Counted from the stretch's first letter, positions 40,308 through 48,859 are shown. The stretch is 64,000 nt of DNA from Sulfurivirga caldicuralii (GCF_900141795.1 NZ_FSRE01000001.1:248001-312000), one strand, 5' to 3'. Translations and numbers: made by a program. Notes: generated by a model from the sequence alone, not told the origin.

Positions 40308-41168
40308 ATGAGCTTGCCTACAACGATTCATCTGTTTCTGGTGGATGGTGACCCGGAAGGGATCAAGGTGATCAGCAAGGACAACTGGACGGGGCAGGCT
40401 GTGATGACACCGCGGGCAGCGCTTAAGCGTGCGTTGACTAGGCCGGAGTTGGACAAGGCCGGGGTTTATGTGTTGTTCAGCAAGGACGAGATTACTGGCC
40501 AGTTTGAACTTTATGTCGGTCAGGCCGATCAGATGAACAAGCGTTTGAAGCAGCATCTCGCCAAAGGGTTCTGGACGCAGCTTATCGCCTTTTCCAGCAT
40601 GGACGACCGCCTCAACCGTGCAATCATCAGTCATCTGGAGGCACGTCTGATCGAGTTGGCTACACAGGCAAACCGCTGGAAACTGCATAACTTTCAGTTG
40701 CCGCAAACGCCAAATTTGTCCGAAATGGATCGGGCGGCCGCCGATGCGTTTCTTTCCGAAATGCTGATGATCTACCCTGTTCTTGGTGTGGACGCGTTTG
40801 AAAGCGGAGGCGCGAGTCATGATTCTGAATCAGTGTCATCATCTGACAAGGGATTACTGCTTTATCTAAGGGAGCGGGGTGCCAAGGCCAGGGCACGGTA
40901 TGACGAACAGGGTGTTATGGTGCTAAAAGGCTCGCAATTACGTAAAGATATGACGGCGAGTGCACCGGAAGCTGTAAAGCGCATCCGCGAGGAGTTGATG
41001 GCGCGAGGCGTTATTGGCCAGCAGGATGGTAAGTTGCTGTTTCTTCAGGATTATCTGTTCAGTTCGCCATCCGGTGCCGCCAGTGTTCTGACGGGGGCAA
41101 GTATCAATGGCCGCACCGCATGGAAAGATGCGCATGGCGTGCCGCTAAAAGATTTAGAAAAACAGTGA
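40308..41168 (+). CDS. GIY-YIG nuclease family protein with DUF4357 domain
   Basis: A 286-residue protein: an N-terminal GIY-YIG-like region (AGVYVLFSKDEITGQFELYVGQADQMNKRL, given here as two motifs GVYVLF and LYVGQAD), then a helical middle (NRAIISHLEARLIELATQAN) and a C-terminal DUF4357-like domain (SVLTGASINGRTAWKDAHG). Such proteins are common next to restriction and defence genes; their substrate is not established. It is in an accessory stretch inside the argB-pyrE neighbourhood and its stop overlaps the GTG start of the TSUP gene (GTGA). Confidence 0.78.
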   Translation: MSLPTTIHLFLVDGDPEGIKVISKDNWTGQAVMTPRAALKRALTRPELDKAGVYVLFSKDEITGQFELYVGQADQMNKRLKQHLAKGFWTQLIAFSSMDDRLNRAIISHLEARLIELATQANRWKLHNFQLPQTPNLSEMDRAAADAFLSEMLMIYPVLGVDAFESGGASHDSESVSSSDKGLLLYLRERGAKARARYDEQGVMVLKGSQLRKDMTASAPEAVKRIREELMARGVIGQQDGKLLFLQDYLFSSPSGAASVLTGASINGRTAWKDAHGVPLKDLEKQ

Positions 41169-41944
41169 GCGAGTACCTTCTCGAGCAGCTGCTGCTGTTT
41201 GCCATCTCGCTGGTGGCGAATTTCTTTTCCGCGCTGGCAGGTGGGGGCGCGGGCTTGTTGCAGTTGCCCGCGTTGCTGTTCCTCGGCCTGCCGTTCGCCG
41301 TCGCCTTGGCCACCCACAAGGTGGCCAGCGTGTTTCTGGGGCTGGGGGCAACGGCGCGACATCTGCAGTCTTCCCGTTACGACTGGCGCTTTGCCGCGTT
41401 TATTCTTGCCACCGGCGTGCCGGGCGTGCTCACCGGTGCGGCCATTATCCTCACCATTCCGGACCGCTGGTCGCAGCTGGCGCTGGGTATACTGACCACA
41501 GCCCTCGGCATTTATTCCATGGTGCAGCCCAATCTGGGCATGGAGGCACGTTCCGCCCATCGCGATCTGAAGGGCATGGTCATTGGCGGTGCCGCGCTGT
41601 GGCTGATCGGCGCGCTCAATGGGTCGCTGACCTCCGGCACGGGGTTGTTTGTCACCCTGTGGCTGGTGCGCTGGTTCGGGCTGGATTACAAGACGGCGGT
41701 GAGCTACACGCTGATTCTGGTGGGCATCGTCTGGAACGGCTCAGGTGCGCTGATGTTGGGCTGGCTGGGGCAGATCCGCTGGGACTGGCTGCCGGCACTG
41801 ATTGCCGGCTCGCTGCTGGGGGGCTATCTGGGCGCGCACCTGTCGATTGTGAAGGGTAATCGGCTGGTCAAGCGCAGTTTTGAGGCCATGACATTGCTGG
41901 TGGGGCTGGCCCTGATTGGTCGGGCAATGGGGATGAGTGTATGA
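41165..41944 (+). CDS. TSUP (TauE/SafE) family permease
   Basis: A 259-residue polytopic membrane protein with about eight hydrophobic segments. The family hallmarks are the N-terminal AGGGAGLLQLPALLFLGLP, which repeats in the second half as GSLTSGTGLFVTLWLVRWFG. TSUP permeases move sulfite, sulfonates or other sulfur anions. GTG 41165 overlaps the stop of the GIY-YIG gene and its TGA overlaps the merR ATG (ATGA), so it is translationally coupled with the mercury regulator. Substrate here is not known. Confidence 0.85.
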   Translation: MSEYLLEQLLLFAISLVANFFSALAGGGAGLLQLPALLFLGLPFAVALATHKVASVFLGLGATARHLQSSRYDWRFAAFILATGVPGVLTGAAIILTIPDRWSQLALGILTTALGIYSMVQPNLGMEARSAHRDLKGMVIGGAALWLIGALNGSLTSGTGLFVTLWLVRWFGLDYKTAVSYTLILVGIVWNGSGALMLGWLGQIRWDWLPALIAGSLLGGYLGAHLSIVKGNRLVKRSFEAMTLLVGLALIGRAMGMSV

Positions 41945-42342
41945 GGATCCGAGAACTCGCCAAGGCCGCTGGGGTCAATGTGGAAACAGTACGCTACTAC
42001 CAGCGCCGTGGCCTGATTGATACGCCACCGAAGCCGTTGCACGGCTACCGGTGCTATGCCCCCGAAACGTTGCAGCGATTGCGCTTTATCCGTCAGGCGC
42101 AGCAGTTCGGCTTTACCCTGAAAGAGATCGAAGCACTGCTTGCCATCAGTGATGCCCCGTGCGGGGAAGTGCGTGCACAGATTGAGGCCAAGCTGGAAAA
42201 AGTGCGCGCTCGCATGGCGGCGCTGCAGCGACTGGAAGCGGCGCTGGTGCAGCAGCTGGATCACTGCCGTCAGCAGTCCAATCAGGCGCGCTGCCCGCTG
42301 ATCGAGGCGCTTCTCCATACCGATGAATTTTCAGCAAATTAA
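41941..42342 (+). CDS. merR: Mercury-responsive regulator MerR
   Basis: Transcription activator/repressor binding Hg(II). The protein has 133 residues with an N-terminal winged helix (MRIRELAKAAGVNVETVRYY). The three mercury ligands correspond to C74, C109 and C118; their spacing (35 and 9) is identical to C82, C117 and C126 of Tn501 MerR, and the C-terminal CPLIEAL is the family signature. Unlike many mer loci it is not divergent but upstream of, and in line with, the operator it should bind. Confidence 0.9.
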   Translation: MRIRELAKAAGVNVETVRYYQRRGLIDTPPKPLHGYRCYAPETLQRLRFIRQAQQFGFTLKEIEALLAISDAPCGEVRAQIEAKLEKVRARMAALQRLEAALVQQLDHCRQQSNQARCPLIEALLHTDEFSAN

Positions 42343-42345
42343 TGC

Positions 42346-42377
42346 TTGACTCCGTACCTTGGTACGGCCTCTAAACT
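42346..42377 (+). promoter_or_regulatory. mer promoter-operator
   Basis: TTGACT (-35, 42346-42351), the dyad CCGTACC-TT-GGTACGG (42352-42367), and TAAACT (-10, 42372-42377). The long spacer (20 bases to TAAACT, or 19 if CTAAAC is used) with the palindrome filling it is the distorted arrangement that MerR-type regulators act on; the dyad is close to the Tn21/Tn501 mer operator (CCGTAC-n4-GTACGG). Confidence 0.85.
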
Positions 42378-42409
42378 GTGGGTGAACCTGATAGGAGGCC
42401 GAACCACAA

Positions 42410-42817
42410 ATCCTGTCCCGTTGGGGCGACAAGGCGGGTGCTTTGGGTGTTCTAACCGCTGCCATGGGATGCAGCATGTGTTTCCCTGCCATCGCCAGTC
42501 TGGGTGCAGCGCTTGGGTTGGGCTTTCTCGGTCAGTGGGAAGGGCTGCTGATAAATACCCTGTTGCCAGCCTTTGCCTGGCTGGCCTTGATTGCCAATGC
42601 GCTGGGCTGGCTGGCACACCGTCAGTGAGGGCGTACCTTGTTGGGGATTTCCGGTCCGATTCTGCTGCAGCTCTCCCTCTATCCCTGGTTTTAGTATGGC
42701 TGGAGCACCTACGTGACGTAGGGGGCGCTCGTGTGGATGGTGCTGGTGGTCGTCTGGGATCTGCTCTGGCCGGCCAACCACCGTTGCGATGAACAGTGCG
42801 AAATCAAGGAGGGTTGA
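42410..42817 (+). pseudogene. merC: merC-like mercury transport gene with three in-frame stops
   Basis: One continuous frame encodes a MerC-type membrane protein: GDKAGALGVLTAAMGCSMCF (Cys pair), SLGAALGLGFLGQWEG, LINTLLPAFAWLALIANALG; then HRQ, TGA 42626-42628, GRTLLGISGPILLQLSLYPW, TAG 42692-42694... (stops at 42692 and 42719), YGWSTYV, and VWDLLWPANHRCDEQCE to TGA 42815. The stops fall where homologs have sense codons, without frameshifts. No good start codon is seen: ATC 42410 stands where the ATG should be, after AGGAGG at 42393. Membrane import of mercury is therefore probably lost here. Confidence 0.82.
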
Positions 42818-42819
42818 TC

Positions 42820-44250
42820 ATGTCCTGTTGTAAAGAAAATGCCTGCACTCAATCCAGCCAGCATGTGCTGATTATCGGTACGGGATCAGCTGCCTTCGCG
42901 GCGGCCATTGAGATTGTGGAAAACGGCGGGCGTGCTACGCTGATTGAGGCCGCCGAGCAGATTGGCGGCACCTGTGTGAATGTAGGCTGTGTGCCGTCCA
43001 AGATTCTGATTCGTCAGGCGCAGTTGAATCACTGGCGTCGGCACACGCCGTTTGACGGTCTGCCTGCGTGTGAAGCTGAAGGGGATCGCAGGGTGTTGAT
43101 TGCTCAGCTCAAGGCACGCGTGGACGAACTGCGTCATGCCAAATACGAAAAAATGCTGGACACCTATCCCGGCATCAAGGTGGTGCATGGCCATGCCCGT
43201 TTTTTGACGGCCGATACATTGGTGGTGGAAAAGCCGGATGGTTCACGCCAGCAGTTGCGGGGCGATGGGGTGCTGATCGCTACGGGGTCACGTCCGCATA
43301 TCCCGGAGGTCGAAGGGCTTGCGGCGACGCCTTACTGGACTTCGACCGAAGCACTGTTCAGCGAAGAAACGCCGCCGCGAATGATCGTGCTGGGGGCCGG
43401 CGTGGTGGCGTTGGAACTGGCGCAGGCCTATCAGCGTCTGGGTACGCAGGTGACGCTGCTGGCCCGTCGCGGACTGCTCACCAACCAGCCGGCCGAAGTG
43501 GGTGATACGTTGCGGCAGGCGCTGAAAGCGGAAGGCATGAACATCCTGACACGGACACAACCGCAACGGGTCGAGCATGCGGGTGGCATCTTTCAAGTGC
43601 AAACACCGGCAGGCGTGCTGCAGGCAGAACGGTTGCTGGTCGCCACGGGGCGGCAGCCCAATACGGATGTGCTGGCGCTGGAGCAGGTGGGCGTCCGGAT
43701 CGATAGCCGCGGCCAGATTGTGGTGGACGAACAGTTGCGTACCAGCGTGCCGGGTGTCTGGGCGGCAGGCGACTGCACCCAGTTGCCCAAGTTTGTTTAT
43801 GTGGCGGCGGCTTCCGGTCGCATTGCTGCCAGCGCCATGCGGGGCGGGTGTGAAACGCTCGACTTGAGCGTGCTGCCGCAGGTGGTGTTTACCGATCCGC
43901 AGGTGGCGACAGTGGGGCTGAGCGAAGACGAAGCGCAGGCGCAGGGGATCAAGGCCATATCACGGCGTTTGCCATTGGATCAGGTGCCGCGCGCATTGGC
44001 CAACTTTGAAACAACCGGTTTTGTACAGCTGGTGGCCGAAGCCGGGTCCATGAAACTGCTGGGGGCGCAGATTGTCGCGCCGGAGGCGGGCGAGATGATC
44101 GAAGCAGTGGCGATTGCGTTGCGCAAGGGGCTGCGCGTGCAGGATCTGGCCGGCGAGTTGATGGCTTATCTTACCTGGAACGAAGCGCTCAAGCTGTGCG
44201 CACAGACGTTCTTCAAGGATGTCAATAAGCTTTCGTGCTGCGCAGGGTGA
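42820..44250 (+). CDS. merA: Mercuric reductase (without N-terminal MerA domain)
   Basis: FAD/NADPH enzyme reducing Hg(II) to Hg(0). The protein has 476 residues. FAD motif VLIIGTGSAAFAAAI; redox-active GGTCVNVGCVPSK with C52 and C57; NADPH motif IVLGAGVVALELAQAYQRLG; dimerisation domain with VFTDPQVATVGLSEDEA; and the C-terminal vicinal cysteine pair C473-C474 that loads mercury. This pair distinguishes MerA from lipoamide dehydrogenase. The HMA-like NmerA domain is absent. GGAGGG before ATG 42820 lies in the end of the merC relic. Confidence 0.94.
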   Translation: MSCCKENACTQSSQHVLIIGTGSAAFAAAIEIVENGGRATLIEAAEQIGGTCVNVGCVPSKILIRQAQLNHWRRHTPFDGLPACEAEGDRRVLIAQLKARVDELRHAKYEKMLDTYPGIKVVHGHARFLTADTLVVEKPDGSRQQLRGDGVLIATGSRPHIPEVEGLAATPYWTSTEALFSEETPPRMIVLGAGVVALELAQAYQRLGTQVTLLARRGLLTNQPAEVGDTLRQALKAEGMNILTRTQPQRVEHAGGIFQVQTPAGVLQAERLLVATGRQPNTDVLALEQVGVRIDSRGQIVVDEQLRTSVPGVWAAGDCTQLPKFVYVAAASGRIAASAMRGGCETLDLSVLPQVVFTDPQVATVGLSEDEAQAQGIKAISRRLPLDQVPRALANFETTGFVQLVAEAGSMKLLGAQIVAPEAGEMIEAVAIALRKGLRVQDLAGELMAYLTWNEALKLCAQTFFKDVNKLSCCAG

Positions 44251-44271
44251 GAGCGTTTTCGATAGGCAATA

Positions 44272-44299
44272 AAAAAGCCCCGCAAATGCGGGGCTTTTG
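44272..44299. terminator. Bidirectional terminator between merA and the OmpA-family gene
   Basis: AAAAGCCCCGC and GCGGGGCTTTT enclose AAAT. The run of A on the left makes it strong for the minus-strand gene and a TTTT serves the plus strand. Confidence 0.9.
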
Positions 44300-44320
44300 C
44301 TATCGCGTTAAATAGGTCGC

Positions 44321-45136
44321 TTATTTGACGAATTCAATTTCCACGCGACGGTTCATCTGCAGGCACTCAGGTGTCATGTCGGTACACACCAGTTGCGTTT
44401 CACCAAACGCCTGCACTTCGATGCGGCTGGCATCGATGCCATTCTTGACCAGATAGTCTTTTACGGCCTCTGCACGGCGCTCAGACAGCTTCAGGTTGTA
44501 CTGCGCAGAACCGCGCGGATCGGTATAGCCCTTGATGATGATCTTCTTGGCCGGATACTTCTTCATGTAGTTCACGATCAGATCCAGCTTGCCGAACGCA
44601 TCATCGCTCAGCTCGGCGCTGTTGGTCTTGAACAGGCCACGGAAGACCGGAGGCGGCTCTTCCACGGCAGGGGCCGGCTTGGCAACAACCGAAGCAGGCT
44701 CGGGTTTCTTGACGATGACCGGCGCGGGCTTGGGTTCAGGCTTCTTCCAGCCTTCACATTCTGCGATGGCGGTTTCCTTGGTCCAGTGGATGGTGCGTAC
44801 GCAGCCACCAAAGTTGTCACGCACGACGCGCTGCTTGTAGTCAACCCAGTAGGCACTGGTGCCGGAGCCGTCAATGTCGCCCTTGTATGGCGCTGCAGCG
44901 GCAGGCTTTTCAGTCGGTGCAGCAGCAGCCGGTGCTGCCGCTTCAGCCTTGGCGGCTGGTGCAGCTTTTTCAACGGCGGGGCATGCACCCGCATCCGGTG
45001 TCCAGTCGATGGAACGTACACATTCCCCCCAGCTGTCGCGCACATAGTTGCCATCGCTGTCTTTTACATAGGGCTCGCCGGCTGTGGCGAGGGTGGAAGC
45101 ACTCAGCAGGGCTGCAGCGATCAGTGTTTTCTTCAT
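44321..45136 (-). CDS. OmpA-family outer-membrane protein with duplicated Cys/Trp module
   Basis: A 271-residue envelope protein: a signal peptide (MKKTLIAAALLSASTLATAG), two similar modules, NYVRDSWGECVRSIDW...C and QRVVRDNFGGCVRTIHW...C, separated by an Ala/Pro/Lys-rich linker, another Pro-rich linker, then an OmpA C-terminal peptidoglycan-binding domain with IIIKGYTDPRGSAQYNLKLS and the conserved NRRVEIEF end. There is no eight-stranded barrel sequence, so anchoring in the membrane is unclear. The two Cys/Trp modules probably each form a disulfide. Confidence 0.88.
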   Translation of the reverse strand: MKKTLIAAALLSASTLATAGEPYVKDSDGNYVRDSWGECVRSIDWTPDAGACPAVEKAAPAAKAEAAAPAAAAPTEKPAAAAPYKGDIDGSGTSAYWVDYKQRVVRDNFGGCVRTIHWTKETAIAECEGWKKPEPKPAPVIVKKPEPASVVAKPAPAVEEPPPVFRGLFKTNSAELSDDAFGKLDLIVNYMKKYPAKKIIIKGYTDPRGSAQYNLKLSERRAEAVKDYLVKNGIDASRIEVQAFGETQLVCTDMTPECLQMNRRVEIEFVK

Positions 45137-45216
45137 GGGAATCTCCTTCTTGCGAAAACGGTTGGAATAGGATTGTATATTACCTTGGCAAAAATTGTTG
45201 AATAATCAATCAATTT

Positions 45217-46032
45217 TTATGACTGTTGTTGCTCATTTTTCAAGTGCACATCCATTTGCGGATAAGGAATGGAGATGCCATTTTCGTCAAAGGCCAGTTT
45301 CACCTTTTCGTTCATGTCCCAGTAAACCCCCCAGTAATCGCTGCTGTTGACCCATGCGCGAACTGTAAAGTTGATGCTGGAATCCCCCAGTTCGGCCAGG
45401 GCAACGACGGGTGCGGGCTCCTTGAGGACACGCTCGTCACTCTGCACCAGTTCTTCCAGCAGGCTTTTGGCCTTGCGCAGATCGTCTTCATAGCCAATGC
45501 CAAAGGTCATGTCCACACGGCGGGTGGGGCGGGCGGAGTAGTTGGTAATGGTGTTGCCGTATATTTTACCATTGGGCACGATGATTTCGCGGTTGTCGCC
45601 GGTGTGCATCTGGGTGCTGAACAGGCCTACCTGATCCACCACACCGGTGATGCCGGCGATCTCGACGAAATCGCCCTTGGTAAAGGGACGCAGCAGGATC
45701 AGCATGACGCCAGAGGCGAAGTTCTGCAGCGAGTCCTTGACGGCCAGGCCAACTGCCAGGCCGGCAGCACCCAGCAGTGCGATCAGGGAGGTGGTGTCCA
45801 CGCCGAGCTGGTCAAGGGCTGCAATGACGACGACCAGCAGGAGTACGGCCTTGAGAACGGTGCCGCTAAAGTCAATCAGGATGGCATCGATCTGGGTCTT
45901 TCCCAGCGCGCGCTTGGTCAGCGAGACGATCTTGCCTGTCAGCCAGTAACCGATTACAAGAATCGCCGTGGCGATGGCCAGCTTGATCCCCCAGGGGATC
46001 AGGTAGGCATTGAGCAAGGTGTTAAACTCCAT
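45217..46032 (-). CDS. mscS: Small-conductance mechanosensitive channel (MscS)
   Basis: Inner-membrane channel releasing solutes under osmotic downshift. The protein has 271 residues with three N-terminal membrane helices; the pore helix TM3 is GAAGLAVGLAVKDSLQNFAS, with its Gly/Ala pattern, followed by the beta domain (FTKGDFVEIAGITGVV, VPNGKIYGNTITNYS). Length and order fit the small E. coli-type MscS. ATG 46032 matches the family start; an ORF extension of ten residues is unlikely. Confidence 0.93.
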   Translation of the reverse strand: MEFNTLLNAYLIPWGIKLAIATAILVIGYWLTGKIVSLTKRALGKTQIDAILIDFSGTVLKAVLLLVVVIAALDQLGVDTTSLIALLGAAGLAVGLAVKDSLQNFASGVMLILLRPFTKGDFVEIAGITGVVDQVGLFSTQMHTGDNREIIVPNGKIYGNTITNYSARPTRRVDMTFGIGYEDDLRKAKSLLEELVQSDERVLKEPAPVVALAELGDSSINFTVRAWVNSSDYWGVYWDMNEKVKLAFDENGISIPYPQMDVHLKNEQQQS

Positions 46033-46316
46033 GAGCGGGCCTTCAGGTAAAAATAAAAACAAAACATTTACATGATGATCAGTATTTTATTCTTAAAAAG
46101 TTCTACACAACATGAAGGAATCGTGAAGGAAGTTTTCGAACTGATTGTATTCGGCGTATTTATACCGCTATGGCCTGGGGGCACTCTATACCCGTGCCAA
46201 GCAGGCTTTAACTGCGAGAGAGTGGCCGCTTGTCGCTTGAAGCTGAAAACGAATTGTGCAAGGCATAGCCACACGTGGCCAGATTGTTTTCACCTTCTAA
46301 CAGGCCATGAAATGTT

Positions 46317-48239
46317 TCAGGAAGCTGCGTTGGCAATCAGTGCCTGAGCGGGACGCGGGTTGCTTACTGCGTAACCCTGCGCATAATCAAAGCCGAGCGC
46401 GCGAACCTGCTCCAGGGTCTGTTCGTCGCGGACAAATTCGGCGATGGTTTTCAGATTGAGCTGCTGGGCAATGAAGAGAATTGCCTTGACAATGGTTTTT
46501 TTGGTGGGATTTTCCAAGGCGGTAATGAGCGAGCCATCCACCTTGATAATATCCAGTGGCATTTCAAACAGGTAATTGAAATTCGAGTAGCCGCTGCCGA
46601 AATCATCCAAAGCAATTCGTACATTCAGCAATTTCAGCCGGTTAATAAAAAGGAGTGTGCGGCTGTAGTCGTTGATGGCTTCAGATTCGAGCAGCTCAAT
46701 GGTGAGCCGCTGGCACAGATCAGGCCGATTCTGCAGATAGGCTAGAATCTGGTCGGCCGTTTTCGTATTCTCGATATCCCGTGTGGAGAGGTTGATAGAA
46801 AAGTGCCCCGGCACCTGCTCCATCAGCTGAAAGGTCTTGTGGATGATGCTGAGGGTCGCTTCGTGATAGATATCCAGTGATTTGAGCACAGGCAAAAACT
46901 CACTTGGCGAATGGATGATAGTGCCGTTTTCATCCACCACGCGCATCAAGGCCTCGTAGTGTTCCAGCTGACTGGTATGCAGATTAAGAATGGGCTGGAA
47001 CCACGGCACGATGCGGTCTTCGGCCAGTGCCTGATAGAGCGCATCTTCCAGTTCCAGGTTCCGGGACGTTTTCTCCAGTGCTTCGGAGGGGAGCGTGTCT
47101 GCATTAATGAGAGTGGTAAGTTGTTGCTTGTTGAATTGCATGCCCAAGATCAATGCCCCCAGTGAGGACTTGACGAGCGTGCCATAACTACCCAGCAGAA
47201 CAATGTTCTTTTGGCTGGTGGCCCTGATGTCCTGTTGAAGGTTCTTTAGCAAGGCAGCTGGGTCTTCATCTTGCCGTAAAGGGATAATGAATTCGTCTGA
47301 ATACAGGCGGTAAAGGTGCTCACGCTTGAGGGTCTTGCGAAGGACGTGTGCCAGTTGCTGCAGCAGTTTGTCACCTGTATCAACGCCATACAGGGCGTTG
47401 ATCTCTTTCATGTGACGCACATTGATAAGCAGCAGGGTGTGATACTGCGCCGTGAAAGTTTCCGTTTTCAGATCATCCAGCAGGCGGAGGCGGTTGTACA
47501 GGCCTGTGAGAGGGTCGATGAAGAAGCTGATGCGGCGTTCATTATTGAGCAATTGCCTGATCAGCCCCTGCAAAAAATAGCTGCGGCTGAACAGTTCCAT
47601 GATCATAAGCAGGGCCCCGTAGTAATCCGCCTTTTGATAGGAGCGCATGAGCGAAAGGCCCAGTTGGTGGATCGCAATATCTTCCCGATAAATGTGTGCT
47701 GCCAGCTGTTCGCTGTCAGGATGCGTAAATGGGCGGTTTTCCTTGAGCCACTGCAGGACGGGACAGCGGTCAATGTGCTCGTTCATCCATTGCACCGGAT
47801 CATCTGTGTCCAGTTCGGCAAACAGGGTTTGCCGCCAGTCCTCGTGGGCACTTAAAAGCCGCTGTTCATCCAGGTTGTAGAAGTTGTCGGCAGGGTGGTG
47901 AGCAAGATGGGTGGGGGTGAAGGAGATGCGTATAACAATTTTGATGAATCCCTTGGAGAATTTTTGTAAACGATCCTGCAGCGCGGTCTTTTGTTGCTCG
48001 TCAAGCAGAGGGGTAAGCTTGTGGAGGACCGCCAGCAGCTGGTAGATCGTCAGGTGGTGTTTGGCCGTTTCTTCCCCAAGGGGTTCAAGTTCTTCGGGGG
48101 TTGCCGTTTTGCTGCAGCACAGGGTGTAGAGCAGATTAGTGTAGAAGGCACGGTTGCTCTCATCAAGCCACTCCAGAAAATATTGACTTTCGATCAGCTT
48201 TCCCAGCAGGCTGTCGATTTGCGATAAGGTGGCCGTCAT
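46317..48239 (-). CDS. Degenerate-GGDEF plus EAL-domain protein
   Basis: Predicted cyclic-di-GMP phosphodiesterase. The protein has 640 residues: a helical N-terminal region (about 1-230) of no family I recognise; a GGDEF-like domain in which the signature is YSDEF (RLYSDEFIIPL), so cyclase activity is not expected; and a C-terminal EAL domain with YEALMRV, INLSTRDIE, LELLESE, ALDDFGSGYSNFNYL and IIKVDGSLI, the metal and substrate residues being conserved. The GGDEF part may serve as a GTP-binding regulator. It is monocistronic with more than 100 bases on each side. Confidence 0.88.
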   Translation of the reverse strand: MTATLSQIDSLLGKLIESQYFLEWLDESNRAFYTNLLYTLCCSKTATPEELEPLGEETAKHHLTIYQLLAVLHKLTPLLDEQQKTALQDRLQKFSKGFIKIVIRISFTPTHLAHHPADNFYNLDEQRLLSAHEDWRQTLFAELDTDDPVQWMNEHIDRCPVLQWLKENRPFTHPDSEQLAAHIYREDIAIHQLGLSLMRSYQKADYYGALLMIMELFSRSYFLQGLIRQLLNNERRISFFIDPLTGLYNRLRLLDDLKTETFTAQYHTLLLINVRHMKEINALYGVDTGDKLLQQLAHVLRKTLKREHLYRLYSDEFIIPLRQDEDPAALLKNLQQDIRATSQKNIVLLGSYGTLVKSSLGALILGMQFNKQQLTTLINADTLPSEALEKTSRNLELEDALYQALAEDRIVPWFQPILNLHTSQLEHYEALMRVVDENGTIIHSPSEFLPVLKSLDIYHEATLSIIHKTFQLMEQVPGHFSINLSTRDIENTKTADQILAYLQNRPDLCQRLTIELLESEAINDYSRTLLFINRLKLLNVRIALDDFGSGYSNFNYLFEMPLDIIKVDGSLITALENPTKKTIVKAILFIAQQLNLKTIAEFVRDEQTLEQVRALGFDYAQGYAVSNPRPAQALIANAAS

Positions 48240-48349
48240 GCCGCGTGTCCTAATCCAGAAAATAGAGAAGTCATCTTAAGTCAGAACAATGAATGCGGTA
48301 AGAACGATTATAAAATAATACCTTTTAAAATTAAGGAAATTGCGGCTGT

Positions 48350-48853
48350 TTAGACCGCGTCCTTGGGGGTGGCGCGTATCACCTCCCGTGCCTTGGCCTG
48401 CTCAAGGTGCTGCCAGTCGCTGGGGATCAACACTTCGGCAATGGCGCAGGTGGCCAGATGGGCATTGTCTTCGTCGCCAGTGAGCCAGGCGAGCAGTTTT
48501 TCCAGGCCGGGGTTGTGCCCCAGCACGGCGACACGCTGTACGCTGTCTGGCACCTGCTTGATAGTGTGGATGAGGGTGTCCAGATCGGCGTTGTAGAGGG
48601 CATCGACGGTCTGGACTTCGGGTTGTTTGTCCCAGTGGCGGGTAAGACGGGAGAGGGTCTGCTGCGCCCGCTTGGCAGGCGAGACGAGAATCAGGTCGGG
48701 GATCAGGTCGCGCTCGGCGAGCCAGTGGCTCATCTTGCAGGCCTGTTTTTTGCCTTTCTCTGCAAGGGGGCGGTCGATGTCTTCGAGGGTATCGTCGGAC
48801 CAGTCTGATTTGGCGTGGCGGATGATCAAGAGTTCACGTAAGCCGTCACTCAT
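48350..48853 (-). CDS. sixA: Histidine phosphatase SixA-like protein
   Basis: A 167-residue phosphoglycerate-mutase-fold phosphatase. The RHG-type motif is LLIIRHAKSDWSDD near the N-terminus, a second conserved histidine in VAVLGHNPGLEKLL, as in SixA, which dephosphorylates phosphohistidine in the E. coli ArcB HPt domain and NPr. It lies 6 bases after pyrE in the nfo-pyrE-sixA operon. The role in this genome is inferred only from the family. Confidence 0.85.
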   Translation of the reverse strand: MSDGLRELLIIRHAKSDWSDDTLEDIDRPLAEKGKKQACKMSHWLAERDLIPDLILVSPAKRAQQTLSRLTRHWDKQPEVQTVDALYNADLDTLIHTIKQVPDSVQRVAVLGHNPGLEKLLAWLTGDEDNAHLATCAIAEVLIPSDWQHLEQAKAREVIRATPKDAV

Positions 48854-48859
48854 GCGGTT

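Noticed and set aside
42410-42817. Possible recoding of TGA/TAG in the merC frame
   Set aside because: There are two kinds of stop codon, no start codon and no sign of a recoding signal; selenocysteine would not explain TAG. A pseudogene is simpler.
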